From Herbaspirillum rubrisubalbicans (GTDB lineage Bacteria; Pseudomonadota; Gammaproteobacteria; Burkholderiales; Burkholderiaceae_D), in NCBI RefSeq assembly GCF_003719195.1, contig NZ_CP024996.1, positions 2,356,001 to 2,420,000 of the forward strand: a stretch of DNA of 64,000 nt, in the 5' to 3' direction. A program made the translations under genes and the position numbers. The notes under the pieces are model-generated. The model saw only the letters and a list, made by a program, of their open reading frames with translations, was not told the DNA's origin and made no database searches. The number at the start of each line of letters is the position of its first letter. Within the stretch, counting starts at the first letter, position 1. This document shows, in pieces, positions 47,380 to 55,797 of this stretch.

Positions 47380-49959
47380 TCAGGAATTTTCCTTCACACG
47401 TTGGTCGATATGGGCCAGCGCCTCTTCCACCTGGTCGATCAGGATCAGGCACAGGTCGCCTGGCTGCAGGTTTGCGAGGGCGGTATCGATGGCCAGGAAT
47501 TCGCCGTTGATTTCCTTCACATCGGCCGTACGCGTGGCCTTTCCGAGGCCTTGGCGCAGCAGGGCGATCACTTCCCCATCTTCACGGCCGCGTTGGCACT
47601 GGTCCTGGTACAACACCACTTCATCGAAGGCATCGCCCAGTAGTTCGGTCTGGCGCGTGATGTCCGCATCGCGGCGGTCACCGGCACCGCTGATGACCAC
47701 CGAGCGGCGTTTGGCCGGCAGGCTGTCCACGGCCTTGATGAGGGCCTGGATGGCATCTGGATTGTGGCCGTAGTCGGCGATCAGGGTGGCGCCCTTGTAG
47801 TCGAACAGGTTGAAGCGGCCAGGCGCGGTGCCACTATCGCTGATGAAGCTGGCCAGGGCGCCGGTGATCTGCTCCCAGTCCAGGTTCAGTGCCCAGGCTG
47901 CGCCCACGGAAGCCATCACGTTTTCGACCTGGAAGCCGATGGCACCACTACGGGTGAGCGGAATGCCGGACAGCTTCAGGCGTTTTTCGAACGTACCTTG
48001 CGCGGCCACGATGGCGTCGCCGTCGCGATAGACGATGCGATGGCCTTGGGCGCGGTGGGTGGCCATGATGGGATGGGTCGGATCCAGCGCGAAGAAGGTC
48101 ACCGAGCCAGGGCAGGAGGTGGCCATCTTGGCCACCATCGGGTCGGCTGCATTCAAAACAGCCGTACCAGTGGATGCGACGTTCTCGACGATGACACGCT
48201 TGACCACGGCCAGGTCTTCCACGGTGCTGATGTAGGACAGGCCCAGATGGTCGCCCATGCCGATGTTGGTGACCACGGCCACGGCGCAGCGGTCAAAGCC
48301 CAGACCTTCGCGCAACACGCCGCCACGGGCGGTTTCCAGCACGGCGGCGTCCACATCCGGGTGGAACAGCACGTTGCGGGCGCTGCGCGGGCCGCTGCAG
48401 TCGCCGGTATCGGTGCGCTGGCCGTCGATGTAGACGCCATCGGTATTGGTCATGCCCACGCGCAGGCCGGTCTTGGCCAGCAGGTGCGTGATCAGGCGCA
48501 CGGTGGTGGTCTTGCCGTTGGTGCCGGCTACCGCCACCACCGGGATACGGCCATCGTCGCCATCGTCATACATGGTCGAGATGATCGCTTCGCCCACGTC
48601 GCGTGCCTTGCCGTAGGAGGGCGAGAGGTGCATCCGCAGACCCGGTGCGGCATTGACTTCGACGATGCCGCCGCCTTGTTCTTCCAGCGACATGTGCACC
48701 GAGTTGCAGACCACGTCCACGCCACAGATGTCCAGTCCGACCATTTGCGCCGCCGCGATGGCACGTGCAGCTACGTCCGGGTGTACGTCATCGGTGACAT
48801 CAGTAGCGGTGCCGCCGGTGGAGAGGTTGGCATTGTTGCGCAGGACCACGCGCACGCCCTGGGCGGGGATGGCTTCCGGGTCCAGGTTCTGGCCGGACAG
48901 CACCGACAGGGCGATGTCGTCCAGGCGGATCTTGGTCAGCGAGGTGGCATGACCATCGCCGCGCAGCGGGTCGGCGTTGACCTGGTCGATCAGTTGACGG
49001 ATGGTGTGCACGCCATCGCCGATGACTTGCGGCGGATCGCGGCGGGCCGCAGCCACCAGGGTCTTGCCGATCACCAGCAGGCGGAAGTCGTGGCCGGGCA
49101 GGTAGCGTTCGACGATGACTTCATCGCTGATCAGGGCGGCGTTGTTGAAGGCGCGGGTAATCTGTTCCGGGGTGCTGATGTTGACCGCCACGCCCTTGCC
49201 CTGGTTGCCATCCAGCGGCTTGATGACCACCGCCGAGCCGATCTCTTCGGCGGCCTTGAGCGCGTCTTCCACGGTCTCGACCACGCGGCCGTTGGGGACC
49301 GGCACGCCGGCTGCGTGCAGCAGCATCTTGGTCAGATCCTTGTCCTGGGCGATGGATTCGGCAATGGCGCTGGTGTTGCTGGTTTCGGCGGCCTGGATAC
49401 GTTTCTGGCGGCTGCCCCAGCCGAACTGCACCATGCTGCCCTGGGTCAGGCGGCGATAGGGAATGCCACGCTTGAGCGCAGCGTTGACGATGGACGCGGT
49501 CGAGGGGCCCAGGCGCACGTCTTCGTCCAGCTCACGGATGCGCGCCAAGGCGCCGGTCAGGTCGAAGGGCGTGTCGGCCTGGGCCGCGCGCACCAGTTCC
49601 AGTGCCAGGTCGAAGGCTAGGCGACCGACTTCTTCTTCGCTGTATTCCACCACCACCTGATAGATGCCGGTCTCGACGGTGGACACGGTACGGCTGAAGG
49701 TCACCGGGCAGCCGGCTTGCGATTGCAGCGCCAGGGCCGCGGCAGCCAGGGCGTGGGCCATGGAGACCACCTGCTTGCCGCCATCGGGTTCGAGGAAGCC
49801 GATCTGCGGGAAGCGGGCGCGCAGGCGCAGTTCGAAGCCGGGCATGTCGGCGATGACGCGTTCGTTTTCCGGGCAGGAAACGATGGCTTCGACGGCAGTG
49901 TGTCTGCTCCAGAGATTGGGGCCGCGCAGGGCGCGAATGCGGGATACGTCCATGGACAA
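47380..49959 (-). CDS. cphA: Cyanophycin synthetase (full length)
   Basis: 859 aa. N-terminal CphA domain (LRGPNLWSRHTAVEA), ATP-grasp (~220-470; AVVIKPLDGNQGKGVAVN, VEVNAAPGLRMHLSPS), then a Mur-ligase-like M domain with P-loop GTNGKTTT (~480) and C-terminal Mur lobe (GHNPDAIQAL, then GAGDRRDADI). Condenses Asp and Arg into cyanophycin, an insoluble N store. Second gene of a two-gene unit: the paralogue ends 58 bp upstream. Confidence 0.94.
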   Translation of the reverse strand: MSMDVSRIRALRGPNLWSRHTAVEAIVSCPENERVIADMPGFELRLRARFPQIGFLEPDGGKQVVSMAHALAAAALALQSQAGCPVTFSRTVSTVETGIYQVVVEYSEEEVGRLAFDLALELVRAAQADTPFDLTGALARIRELDEDVRLGPSTASIVNAALKRGIPYRRLTQGSMVQFGWGSRQKRIQAAETSNTSAIAESIAQDKDLTKMLLHAAGVPVPNGRVVETVEDALKAAEEIGSAVVIKPLDGNQGKGVAVNISTPEQITRAFNNAALISDEVIVERYLPGHDFRLLVIGKTLVAAARRDPPQVIGDGVHTIRQLIDQVNADPLRGDGHATSLTKIRLDDIALSVLSGQNLDPEAIPAQGVRVVLRNNANLSTGGTATDVTDDVHPDVAARAIAAAQMVGLDICGVDVVCNSVHMSLEEQGGGIVEVNAAPGLRMHLSPSYGKARDVGEAIISTMYDDGDDGRIPVVAVAGTNGKTTTVRLITHLLAKTGLRVGMTNTDGVYIDGQRTDTGDCSGPRSARNVLFHPDVDAAVLETARGGVLREGLGFDRCAVAVVTNIGMGDHLGLSYISTVEDLAVVKRVIVENVASTGTAVLNAADPMVAKMATSCPGSVTFFALDPTHPIMATHRAQGHRIVYRDGDAIVAAQGTFEKRLKLSGIPLTRSGAIGFQVENVMASVGAAWALNLDWEQITGALASFISDSGTAPGRFNLFDYKGATLIADYGHNPDAIQALIKAVDSLPAKRRSVVISGAGDRRDADITRQTELLGDAFDEVVLYQDQCQRGREDGEVIALLRQGLGKATRTADVKEINGEFLAIDTALANLQPGDLCLILIDQVEEALAHIDQRVKENS

Positions 49960-50017
49960 TTTTTCCTAGGTGTCTCTTGATCTTGAATCGGTCAGTCTTG
50001 CAGTGCGGGCCGGCGCT

Positions 50018-52216
50018 TCAGGCGGCCTGGCTCTTGAACTTCAGGCCTTGCTCCTCGGCACGTTCGGTGCCGAAGAGCTCGATGCCGGCGCGGATCACCT
50101 CGGGGCCGATACCCAGCGCCCAGGCGGCGCCGACGGCGGCCAGCACGTTCTCGACCTGGTAGGCCACGGCGCCGTTTTCGGTCAGCGGGATGGCATCCAC
50201 CGAGCTGACCTTGCACTGGCGCTCGCCTTCAGCCTGGATCAGGTCGCCATCGCGCAGGAATACGGCACGACCGCCATCCTTCAGGTGGCTGGCCAGCAGT
50301 TCCGAGGCCGGGTCGGTGCTGAAGAAGATGACTTCACCATCGCACAGCTGGGCCATGTCAGCCACCAGCGGGTCGTCGGCATTGAGCACGGCGGCGCCGT
50401 CCGGCAGCACCAGATCGACCTGGGTGCGCTTGACCTTGGTAGCGATCTGTTCGGCGTTCTCGATGTAGAACTCGGGCAGGCTGTCGTTGGGGTCAATGTT
50501 GGCCACCACGCCCACCAGGCAGCGGTCATAGGCCAGGCCTTCGGAGAGGATGGCAGCGCTGCCGTTCTCGAACACGGCAGCTTCCACGGCGCGGTTCAGC
50601 AGCACCCGATGAGCGGCATCCCAGGTGGCGCGATTGCCGCGCTCGATCTGGCGTTCGCCGAAGTAGAGGCCCTCGCCGCAGGCCAGGCCCACGTGCTTGC
50701 CCGACAGGTGCACGATGCGCGCGATCAGGCGCGCGATGGTGGTCTTGCCGTGGGTGCCGGTGACGCCGACGACGGGGATGCGGCCGTTTTCTTCCGGGCC
50801 GAACAGGTTGTCGATGATGGCTTCGCCGACCGGACGCGGCTTGCCGTCCGAGGGCTTCAGGTGCATCAAGAGGCCGGGACCGGCATTGACCTCGACGATG
50901 GCGCCGCCTTGCTCTTGCAGCGGGCGCGAAATGTCTTCGGCCACGATGTCCACGCCGGCGATGTCGAGACCGACGATGCGCACGGCCAGCGAGGCGGCAG
51001 CGGCCACGCTGGGGTGCACCAGGTCGGTGATGTCGGAGGAGACGTTGCCATTGCGCAGCAACAGGATACGGCGACCAGCGGCAGGCACCGATTCGGTGGT
51101 CAGGTTCTGGCGCTGCAGTTCCAGCGCAGCGGCCGGTTCACGATCCAGCAGCACCGGGTCCAGCAGATGTTCTTCCAGCAGGCCGCGGCGCGGGTCGCGG
51201 TTTAGTTCGTCCAGCAGATCCTGCACGGTGGACTGGCCATCGCCGACGATGAAGATCGGTTCACCCCGGGCGGCGGCGGCCAGCTTGCCGCCGACGATCA
51301 GCAGGCGGTGTTCCAGGCCCGGGATGAAGCGTTCGACCAGCACGCCGCTGCCTTCTTCCAGCGCGACCTTGAAGGCGGTCTCGATTTCCTCGCGGGTATT
51401 GAGGTCGATGAAGACGCCACGGCCATGGTTGGCGTCGCAGGGCTTGACCACGACCGGCAGGCCGATGTCCTGGGCGGCTTCCCAGGCATCTTCCGGGCTG
51501 TCCACCAGACGGCCTTCGGGCACCGGCACGCCGCAGGTCTGCAGCAGCGACTTGGTCAGATCCTTGTCGCGCGAGATGCCTTCGGCAATCGCGCCGGTCT
51601 GGTCGGATTCGGCGGTCCAGATGCGGCGCGACTTGCAGCCGTGGCCCAATTGCACCAGGTTGCCTTCGGAGAGGCGGATGGTGGGGATGCGACGCTCATC
51701 GGCGGCATCCACGATACAGGCGGTGCTGGGCCCCAGGCACAGGCGGTCGACCATGCGGCGCAGCTTGCGCAGGGTGGTGTCGAGGTCATACGGGCGGTCT
51801 TCGATGGCGGCCATGACCAGATCGCGCGCGGCAAAGAGCGCTGCGCGGGTGACCGTCTCGTGGCGGGCCCGCACCACCACCTTATAGACGCCGCGCACAT
51901 TGGTCTCGCGCGCCTTGCCGAAGCCACCGGGCAGGCCGGCCAGGTTCTGCAGTTCCAGCGTGACGTGCTCCAGGATGTGGCCGGGCCAGGTGCCTTCGTG
52001 CAGGCGCCGCACGAAGCCGCCGCGCTCTTCATAGCTGCAGCGGTGTTCGATCAGGGTCGGCAGCCAGGCGGTCAGGCGGTCGGGAAAGCCGGCAATGGTG
52101 TTGGAGGGGAAGTCCTCCAGTTCGCCGATGTCGATCCACACTTCGAGGGCGGAGCGGTAGGTCCAGATGTTCGGACCCTTGAGGTTCAGGAAACGGAGGA
52201 ATTCGATGTTTTTCAT
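50018..52216 (-). CDS. Cyanophycin synthetase paralogue lacking C-terminal Mur domain
   Basis: 732 aa from ATG 52216 (MKNIEFLRFLNLKGPNIW; the upstream frame lacks conserved sequence). Same N-terminal and ATP-grasp domains as the downstream cphA (VVVKPCDANHGRGVFID) and an M domain with P-loop GTHGKTT (~485), but it ends at LFGTERAEEQGLKFKSQAA, ~130 residues short of its neighbour. Only 58 bp separate it from cphA and they contain no remnant, so this is a true architecture rather than a frameshift. Shorter CphA' or CphA2-type enzymes are known beside CphA; CphA2 of cyanobacteria polymerises beta-Asp-Arg. Which activity this one has is undetermined. Confidence 0.9.
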   Translation of the reverse strand: MKNIEFLRFLNLKGPNIWTYRSALEVWIDIGELEDFPSNTIAGFPDRLTAWLPTLIEHRCSYEERGGFVRRLHEGTWPGHILEHVTLELQNLAGLPGGFGKARETNVRGVYKVVVRARHETVTRAALFAARDLVMAAIEDRPYDLDTTLRKLRRMVDRLCLGPSTACIVDAADERRIPTIRLSEGNLVQLGHGCKSRRIWTAESDQTGAIAEGISRDKDLTKSLLQTCGVPVPEGRLVDSPEDAWEAAQDIGLPVVVKPCDANHGRGVFIDLNTREEIETAFKVALEEGSGVLVERFIPGLEHRLLIVGGKLAAAARGEPIFIVGDGQSTVQDLLDELNRDPRRGLLEEHLLDPVLLDREPAAALELQRQNLTTESVPAAGRRILLLRNGNVSSDITDLVHPSVAAAASLAVRIVGLDIAGVDIVAEDISRPLQEQGGAIVEVNAGPGLLMHLKPSDGKPRPVGEAIIDNLFGPEENGRIPVVGVTGTHGKTTIARLIARIVHLSGKHVGLACGEGLYFGERQIERGNRATWDAAHRVLLNRAVEAAVFENGSAAILSEGLAYDRCLVGVVANIDPNDSLPEFYIENAEQIATKVKRTQVDLVLPDGAAVLNADDPLVADMAQLCDGEVIFFSTDPASELLASHLKDGGRAVFLRDGDLIQAEGERQCKVSSVDAIPLTENGAVAYQVENVLAAVGAAWALGIGPEVIRAGIELFGTERAEEQGLKFKSQAA

Positions 52217-52927
52217 GTGTGGTGGATAGTCCGCTGTAATTGCCCAAGCCAGGTCTGCCCAAGCTGCCGGAAGTGGGGCGCCGGTCTCCGAGGATGCCGG
52301 CGCTGCCAGAGCCGGACCGTCGCTGGTGCTTGCCCTCATGTCGCCATTCTGCTGGCTGCCGGCGCGCCGGTCAGCACTCTGTCAGAATAACGCATGGACC
52401 AGTAACGCGCAGGACGCTGTTTGGTTTACTGCATTTGCAGGGTGCAGCAAATGAATGATTGTGTTGCATTGAGGAAATCTGGTGCCGAGCCTGGGGCCGA
52501 AGGATGGGGCAGGGTAGTGCAGGCGGAAGGCAAATTCATGGATGGCAAGCAGAGGGGTAGATGTGAACGTTATTGTCGCAGACTGTCCCGTCGCCGTGGC
52601 ATCTGCGGCACAAAAAACCAGGCGATGGCGGGGCGTCGATTCGCAGCGTGCGGGAACGATCACTTGTGCTTGCCTGCAAGTGCACCGTTTTGCCGCCTCT
52701 CGCGTTAATCGGAGTGCCGTGAGCGGGCGCGGCACCTGACAGCGATCATGCAGCGTGGGGACGCTGCGCTATAATCGCGCGCTGTTCGTTATCGTTCGTT
52801 ATTGCGTCTTTGACCGCCCAGCGACATCGCATCAGCACAACAGGTCCGGCGAGACCTGCCCATTCATATAAAACCATAGCCAAACTGCTCAATTTGCTCA
52901 CTTCGGGCCTCTCAACGCTGCCGTTAC
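52217..52927. other. 711-bp divergent control region of the cyanophycin locus
   Basis: No gene supported; several short frames have no family features. It separates the cphA pair (minus) from the ABC/DUF1854 pair (plus). Holds a hairpin, a TATAAT and a 10-bp tandem repeat clustered at 52750-52803. Confidence 0.6.
52750..52803 (+). promoter_or_regulatory. Candidate promoter/operator of the ABC-DUF1854 operon
   Basis: GCAGCGT-GGGG-ACGCTGC inverted repeat (52750-52767) directly before TATAAT (52770-52775), followed by two direct copies of GTTCGTTAT(C/T) exactly 10 bp apart (52784-52803), i.e. one helix turn. No good -35, which suits an activator-dependent promoter. 5' leader of ~146 bases. Confidence 0.45.
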
Positions 52928-55204
52928 ATGACTACTGACTCAATTCCTTCCGCGACCGCCAGCCTGCCCGAGCGCTGGCAAACGGAAACCGCTGCCCGCC
53001 TGGCGCCCGGCGAAGCCGTGCTGGCCTGGCTGGAGCTGGATCTGGATGCACAACTGCATTTCAAGCCTTCCCTGCTGCTGGCCACCGACACCCGCCTCTT
53101 GGCCTGTGGCCCGGATGGCCAGCCAGCCCAGCACTGGGAATACCGCCCCGAGCTGCAACTGAAACACTACGATCACGCCGGCGTGGGTACGCTGGAGCTG
53201 TGCGATGGCGCCGGCCGCCTGGCCGCCTGGCGCTATACGCTGGCGCAAAATCCGCAGGCGCTACGCTTGATCAAGCTGTTCGAGCAGCAGCGTGAGCTGT
53301 TGGCCTCAGGCGTCACGGCTGAGGAAGAAGGCGATGTCTGCCCCACCTGCAAGGCCGTGCTGCCGGAAGGCCAGGACACCTGTGCCATCTGCCCCGAGAC
53401 CAAGGAGGCACCGCCTTCCACCTGGGCGCTGTTTCGCCTGTCGCGCTTTGCCAAGCCCTACAAGGGCTCGCTGCTGCTGGGCTTCCTGCTGACGCTGGCC
53501 TCCACCGCGGCCACGCTGGTGCCGCCCTACATGACCATGCCGCTGATGGATAACGTGCTGATTCCGTTCCAGAACGGCGCACCCATCGATACCCACCTGG
53601 CCACGCTCTACCTGTCGGGCCTGCTGGGCGCGGCTTTGCTGGCCTGGGGCCTGGGCTGGGCGCGCACCTACATCCTGGCACTGGTGTCCGAACGTATCGG
53701 CGCCGACCTGCGCACCACCACCTATGCGCACCTGTTGCGGCTGTCGCAGGAGTATTTCGGCGGCAAGCGTACCGGCGACCTGATGGCGCGTATCGGCTCG
53801 GAAACTGACCGTATCTGCGTGTTCCTGTCGCTGCACCTGCTGGATTTCGCCATTGATGTGCTGATGATCATCATGACGGCGGCCATCCTGATCTCCATCA
53901 ATCCCTGGCTGGCGTTGGTGACGCTCTTGCCGCTGCCGTTCATCGCCTGGATGATCCACGTGGTGCGTGACCGCCTGCGCCACGGCTTCGAGAAGATCGA
54001 CCGCATCTGGTCGGAGGTGACCAACGTGCTGGCCGATACCATCCCCGGCATTCGCGTGGTGAAGGCCTTTGCGCAGGAAAAGCGTGAAGTGGCGCGCTTC
54101 CGCGAAGCCAATCGGCACAACCTGATGGTCAATGACCGGGTCAACAAGATCTGGTCGCTGTTCACACCCACGGTCACCTTCCTGACCGAAGTGGGTTTGC
54201 TGGTGGTGTGGGTATTCGGGATCTGGCAGGTCTCCAGCAACCAGATCACGGTGGGTGTGCTGACCGCCTTCCTGGCTTACATCAGCCGCTTCTATACCCG
54301 CCTGGATTCGATGAGCCGCATCGTTTCGGTGACGCAGAAGGCCGCGGCCGGCGCCAAGCGCATCTTCGACATCCTGGACCACGTCTCCAGCGTGCCGGAA
54401 CCGGCTAATCCGGTCCATCTGGAAAAGGTCGAGGGCGCCATCGAAGTGCGCAACATTGGCTTTCGCTATGGCAACCGCGCGGTGATCCGCAACATGAGCC
54501 TGTCCATTGCGCCGGGCGAGATGATCGGCCTGGTCGGCCACAGTGGTTCGGGTAAATCGACCATGGTGAACCTGATCTGCCGCTTCTACGATGTCTCCGA
54601 AGGGGCGATCCGCATCGACGGCGTGGACATCCGTTCGCTGCCGATCTCCGAATACCGCCGCAACATCGGCCTGGTGCTGCAGGAGCCTTTCCTGTTCTTC
54701 GGCACCATTGCCGAGAACATCGCCTACGGCAAGCCGGAAGCCACCCGTGAGGAAATCATCGCCGCCGCCCGTGCCGCCCATGCGCATGAATTCATCCTGC
54801 GCCTGCCGCAGGGTTATGACTCGCTGGTGGGCGAGCGCGGCCAGGCGCTGTCGGGCGGCGAGCGCCAGCGCATCTCGATTGCCCGTGCGCTGCTGATCGA
54901 TCCGCGCATCCTGATCCTGGATGAAGCCACTTCCTCGGTCGATACCACCACCGAAAAGGAAATCCAGAAGGCGCTGGACAACCTGGTGCAAGGCCGTACC
55001 ACGATTGCCATCGCCCACCGCCTGTCCACGCTGCGCAAGGCTGATCGCCTGGTGGTGCTGGATCGCGGCCAGGTGGTCGAGGTCGGCAACCACGAAGAAC
55101 TGATGGCCCGCGAAGGGCATTACTACAAGCTCTACCAGGCCCAGGCGCGCAATCCTGATGGCGAGGCCGAGGTCTCGGTGAGCGAAGAAGAGAAGGGCGA
55201 ATAA
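52928..55204 (+). CDS. Cyanophycin-locus ABC transporter, half-size exporter with zinc ribbon
   Basis: 758 aa. N-terminal ~160 residues: a beta-rich region then a zinc ribbon with Cys138, 141, 152, 155 (CPTCK ... CAICPE). Six-helix ABC exporter membrane domain (~185-470), then the NBD with Walker A GHSGSGKST (~537), signature LSGGERQR and Walker B ILILDEATSS. Homodimeric exporter fold. The family is known as a cyanophycin-associated ABC protein because it pairs with DUF1854 next to cphA; the substrate is not known. Divergent from cphA'. Confidence 0.9.
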   Translation: MTTDSIPSATASLPERWQTETAARLAPGEAVLAWLELDLDAQLHFKPSLLLATDTRLLACGPDGQPAQHWEYRPELQLKHYDHAGVGTLELCDGAGRLAAWRYTLAQNPQALRLIKLFEQQRELLASGVTAEEEGDVCPTCKAVLPEGQDTCAICPETKEAPPSTWALFRLSRFAKPYKGSLLLGFLLTLASTAATLVPPYMTMPLMDNVLIPFQNGAPIDTHLATLYLSGLLGAALLAWGLGWARTYILALVSERIGADLRTTTYAHLLRLSQEYFGGKRTGDLMARIGSETDRICVFLSLHLLDFAIDVLMIIMTAAILISINPWLALVTLLPLPFIAWMIHVVRDRLRHGFEKIDRIWSEVTNVLADTIPGIRVVKAFAQEKREVARFREANRHNLMVNDRVNKIWSLFTPTVTFLTEVGLLVVWVFGIWQVSSNQITVGVLTAFLAYISRFYTRLDSMSRIVSVTQKAAAGAKRIFDILDHVSSVPEPANPVHLEKVEGAIEVRNIGFRYGNRAVIRNMSLSIAPGEMIGLVGHSGSGKSTMVNLICRFYDVSEGAIRIDGVDIRSLPISEYRRNIGLVLQEPFLFFGTIAENIAYGKPEATREEIIAAARAAHAHEFILRLPQGYDSLVGERGQALSGGERQRISIARALLIDPRILILDEATSSVDTTTEKEIQKALDNLVQGRTTIAIAHRLSTLRKADRLVVLDRGQVVEVGNHEELMAREGHYYKLYQAQARNPDGEAEVSVSEEEKGE

Positions 55205-55208
55205 GGCC

Positions 55209-55694
55209 ATGAGCACCACGATGAATTCTGCCCAACACTTCACCTTGGCGCGCAATGCTTTCGGGCGCCTGGTGTTGACCGACGCCCAGGGCGGCTTGCA
55301 CGAGCACGTCATTCCGGTGCGTGCATTTCCGATCACATCGCCTGAAAGCGGGCTGTCCCTGGTCAGCAGCGATGGCCATGAGCTGGCCTGGATCGATACC
55401 TTGGACCAAGTGGATGCCGCGACGCGCCGCCTGATCGAGGAAGAACTCGCCAGCCGCGAATTCATGCCCGAGATTGAGCGCATCGTCAGTGTCTCCACCT
55501 TCGCCACGCCCAGCGATTGGACCGTGCAGACCACGCGCGGTACCACCACCTTCACGCTCAAGGGCGAGGAAGACATCCGCCGCCTGGCGGCGCCGGCGCT
55601 GCTCATTGCCGACAGCCATGGCATCCAATTCCTGATCCGCGACCAGAAGGCGCTGGACAAGCACAGCCGCAAGATCCTGGATCGCTTCCTCTGA
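55209..55694 (+). CDS. DUF1854 family protein, cyanophycin-associated
   Basis: 161 aa, starting 4 bases after the ABC stop and so cotranscribed. DUF1854 pattern: HFTLARNAFGRLVLTDAQGG, HVIPVRAFPIT, LAWIDTLDQVD, then REFMPEIERI and GIQFLIRDQKALDKHSR. No signal peptide or TM. Genomic partner of the ABC protein in cyanophycin loci; function unknown. Confidence 0.87.
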   Translation: MSTTMNSAQHFTLARNAFGRLVLTDAQGGLHEHVIPVRAFPITSPESGLSLVSSDGHELAWIDTLDQVDAATRRLIEEELASREFMPEIERIVSVSTFATPSDWTVQTTRGTTTFTLKGEEDIRRLAAPALLIADSHGIQFLIRDQKALDKHSRKILDRFL

Positions 55695-55718
55695 TCCTTT
55701 CGCACGCTGCAAAAGACA

Positions 55719-55744
55719 ACGGCCCTGATGTGAATCAGGGCCGT
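55719..55744. repeat. Left copy of 26-bp hairpin flanking the IS (target duplication)
   Basis: Palindromic ACGGCCCTGAT..ATCAGGGCCGT. Identical 26-bp direct copy at 57311-57336. The left copy has an A-rich flank (AAAAGACA) but lacks the following T-run. Confidence 0.85.
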
Positions 55745-55756
55745 CAGATTGATGAC

Positions 55757-55787
55757 AAAGCCTTGGCGAGAGCCAAGGCTTTGTTGT
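55757..55787 (+). terminator. Hairpin inside IS left end
   Basis: AAAGCCTTGGC-GAGA-GCCAAGGCTTT followed by GTTGTTT, 10 bases before the transposase start. Likely blocks transcription entering from outside and so limits transposase expression. Confidence 0.7.
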
Positions 55788-55797
55788 TTAATCGGTC

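Noticed and set aside
47764..49620. 618-residue plus-strand open frame
   Set aside because: Antisense shadow of cphA; same for 58533-60371 opposite glnD.
49960..50017. Possible frameshifted C-terminus of the short cyanophycin synthetase
   Set aside because: Only 58 bp remain before cphA and no frame matches the missing Mur lobe, so the truncation is not a recent frameshift.
52421..52739. Short frames in the cyanophycin control region
   Set aside because: Cys/Arg-rich, no start signals, mutually overlapping; region treated as regulatory.
53306..55705. 799-residue minus-strand open frame
   Set aside because: Antisense to the ABC transporter, His/Gln/Arg-rich composition and no domain.
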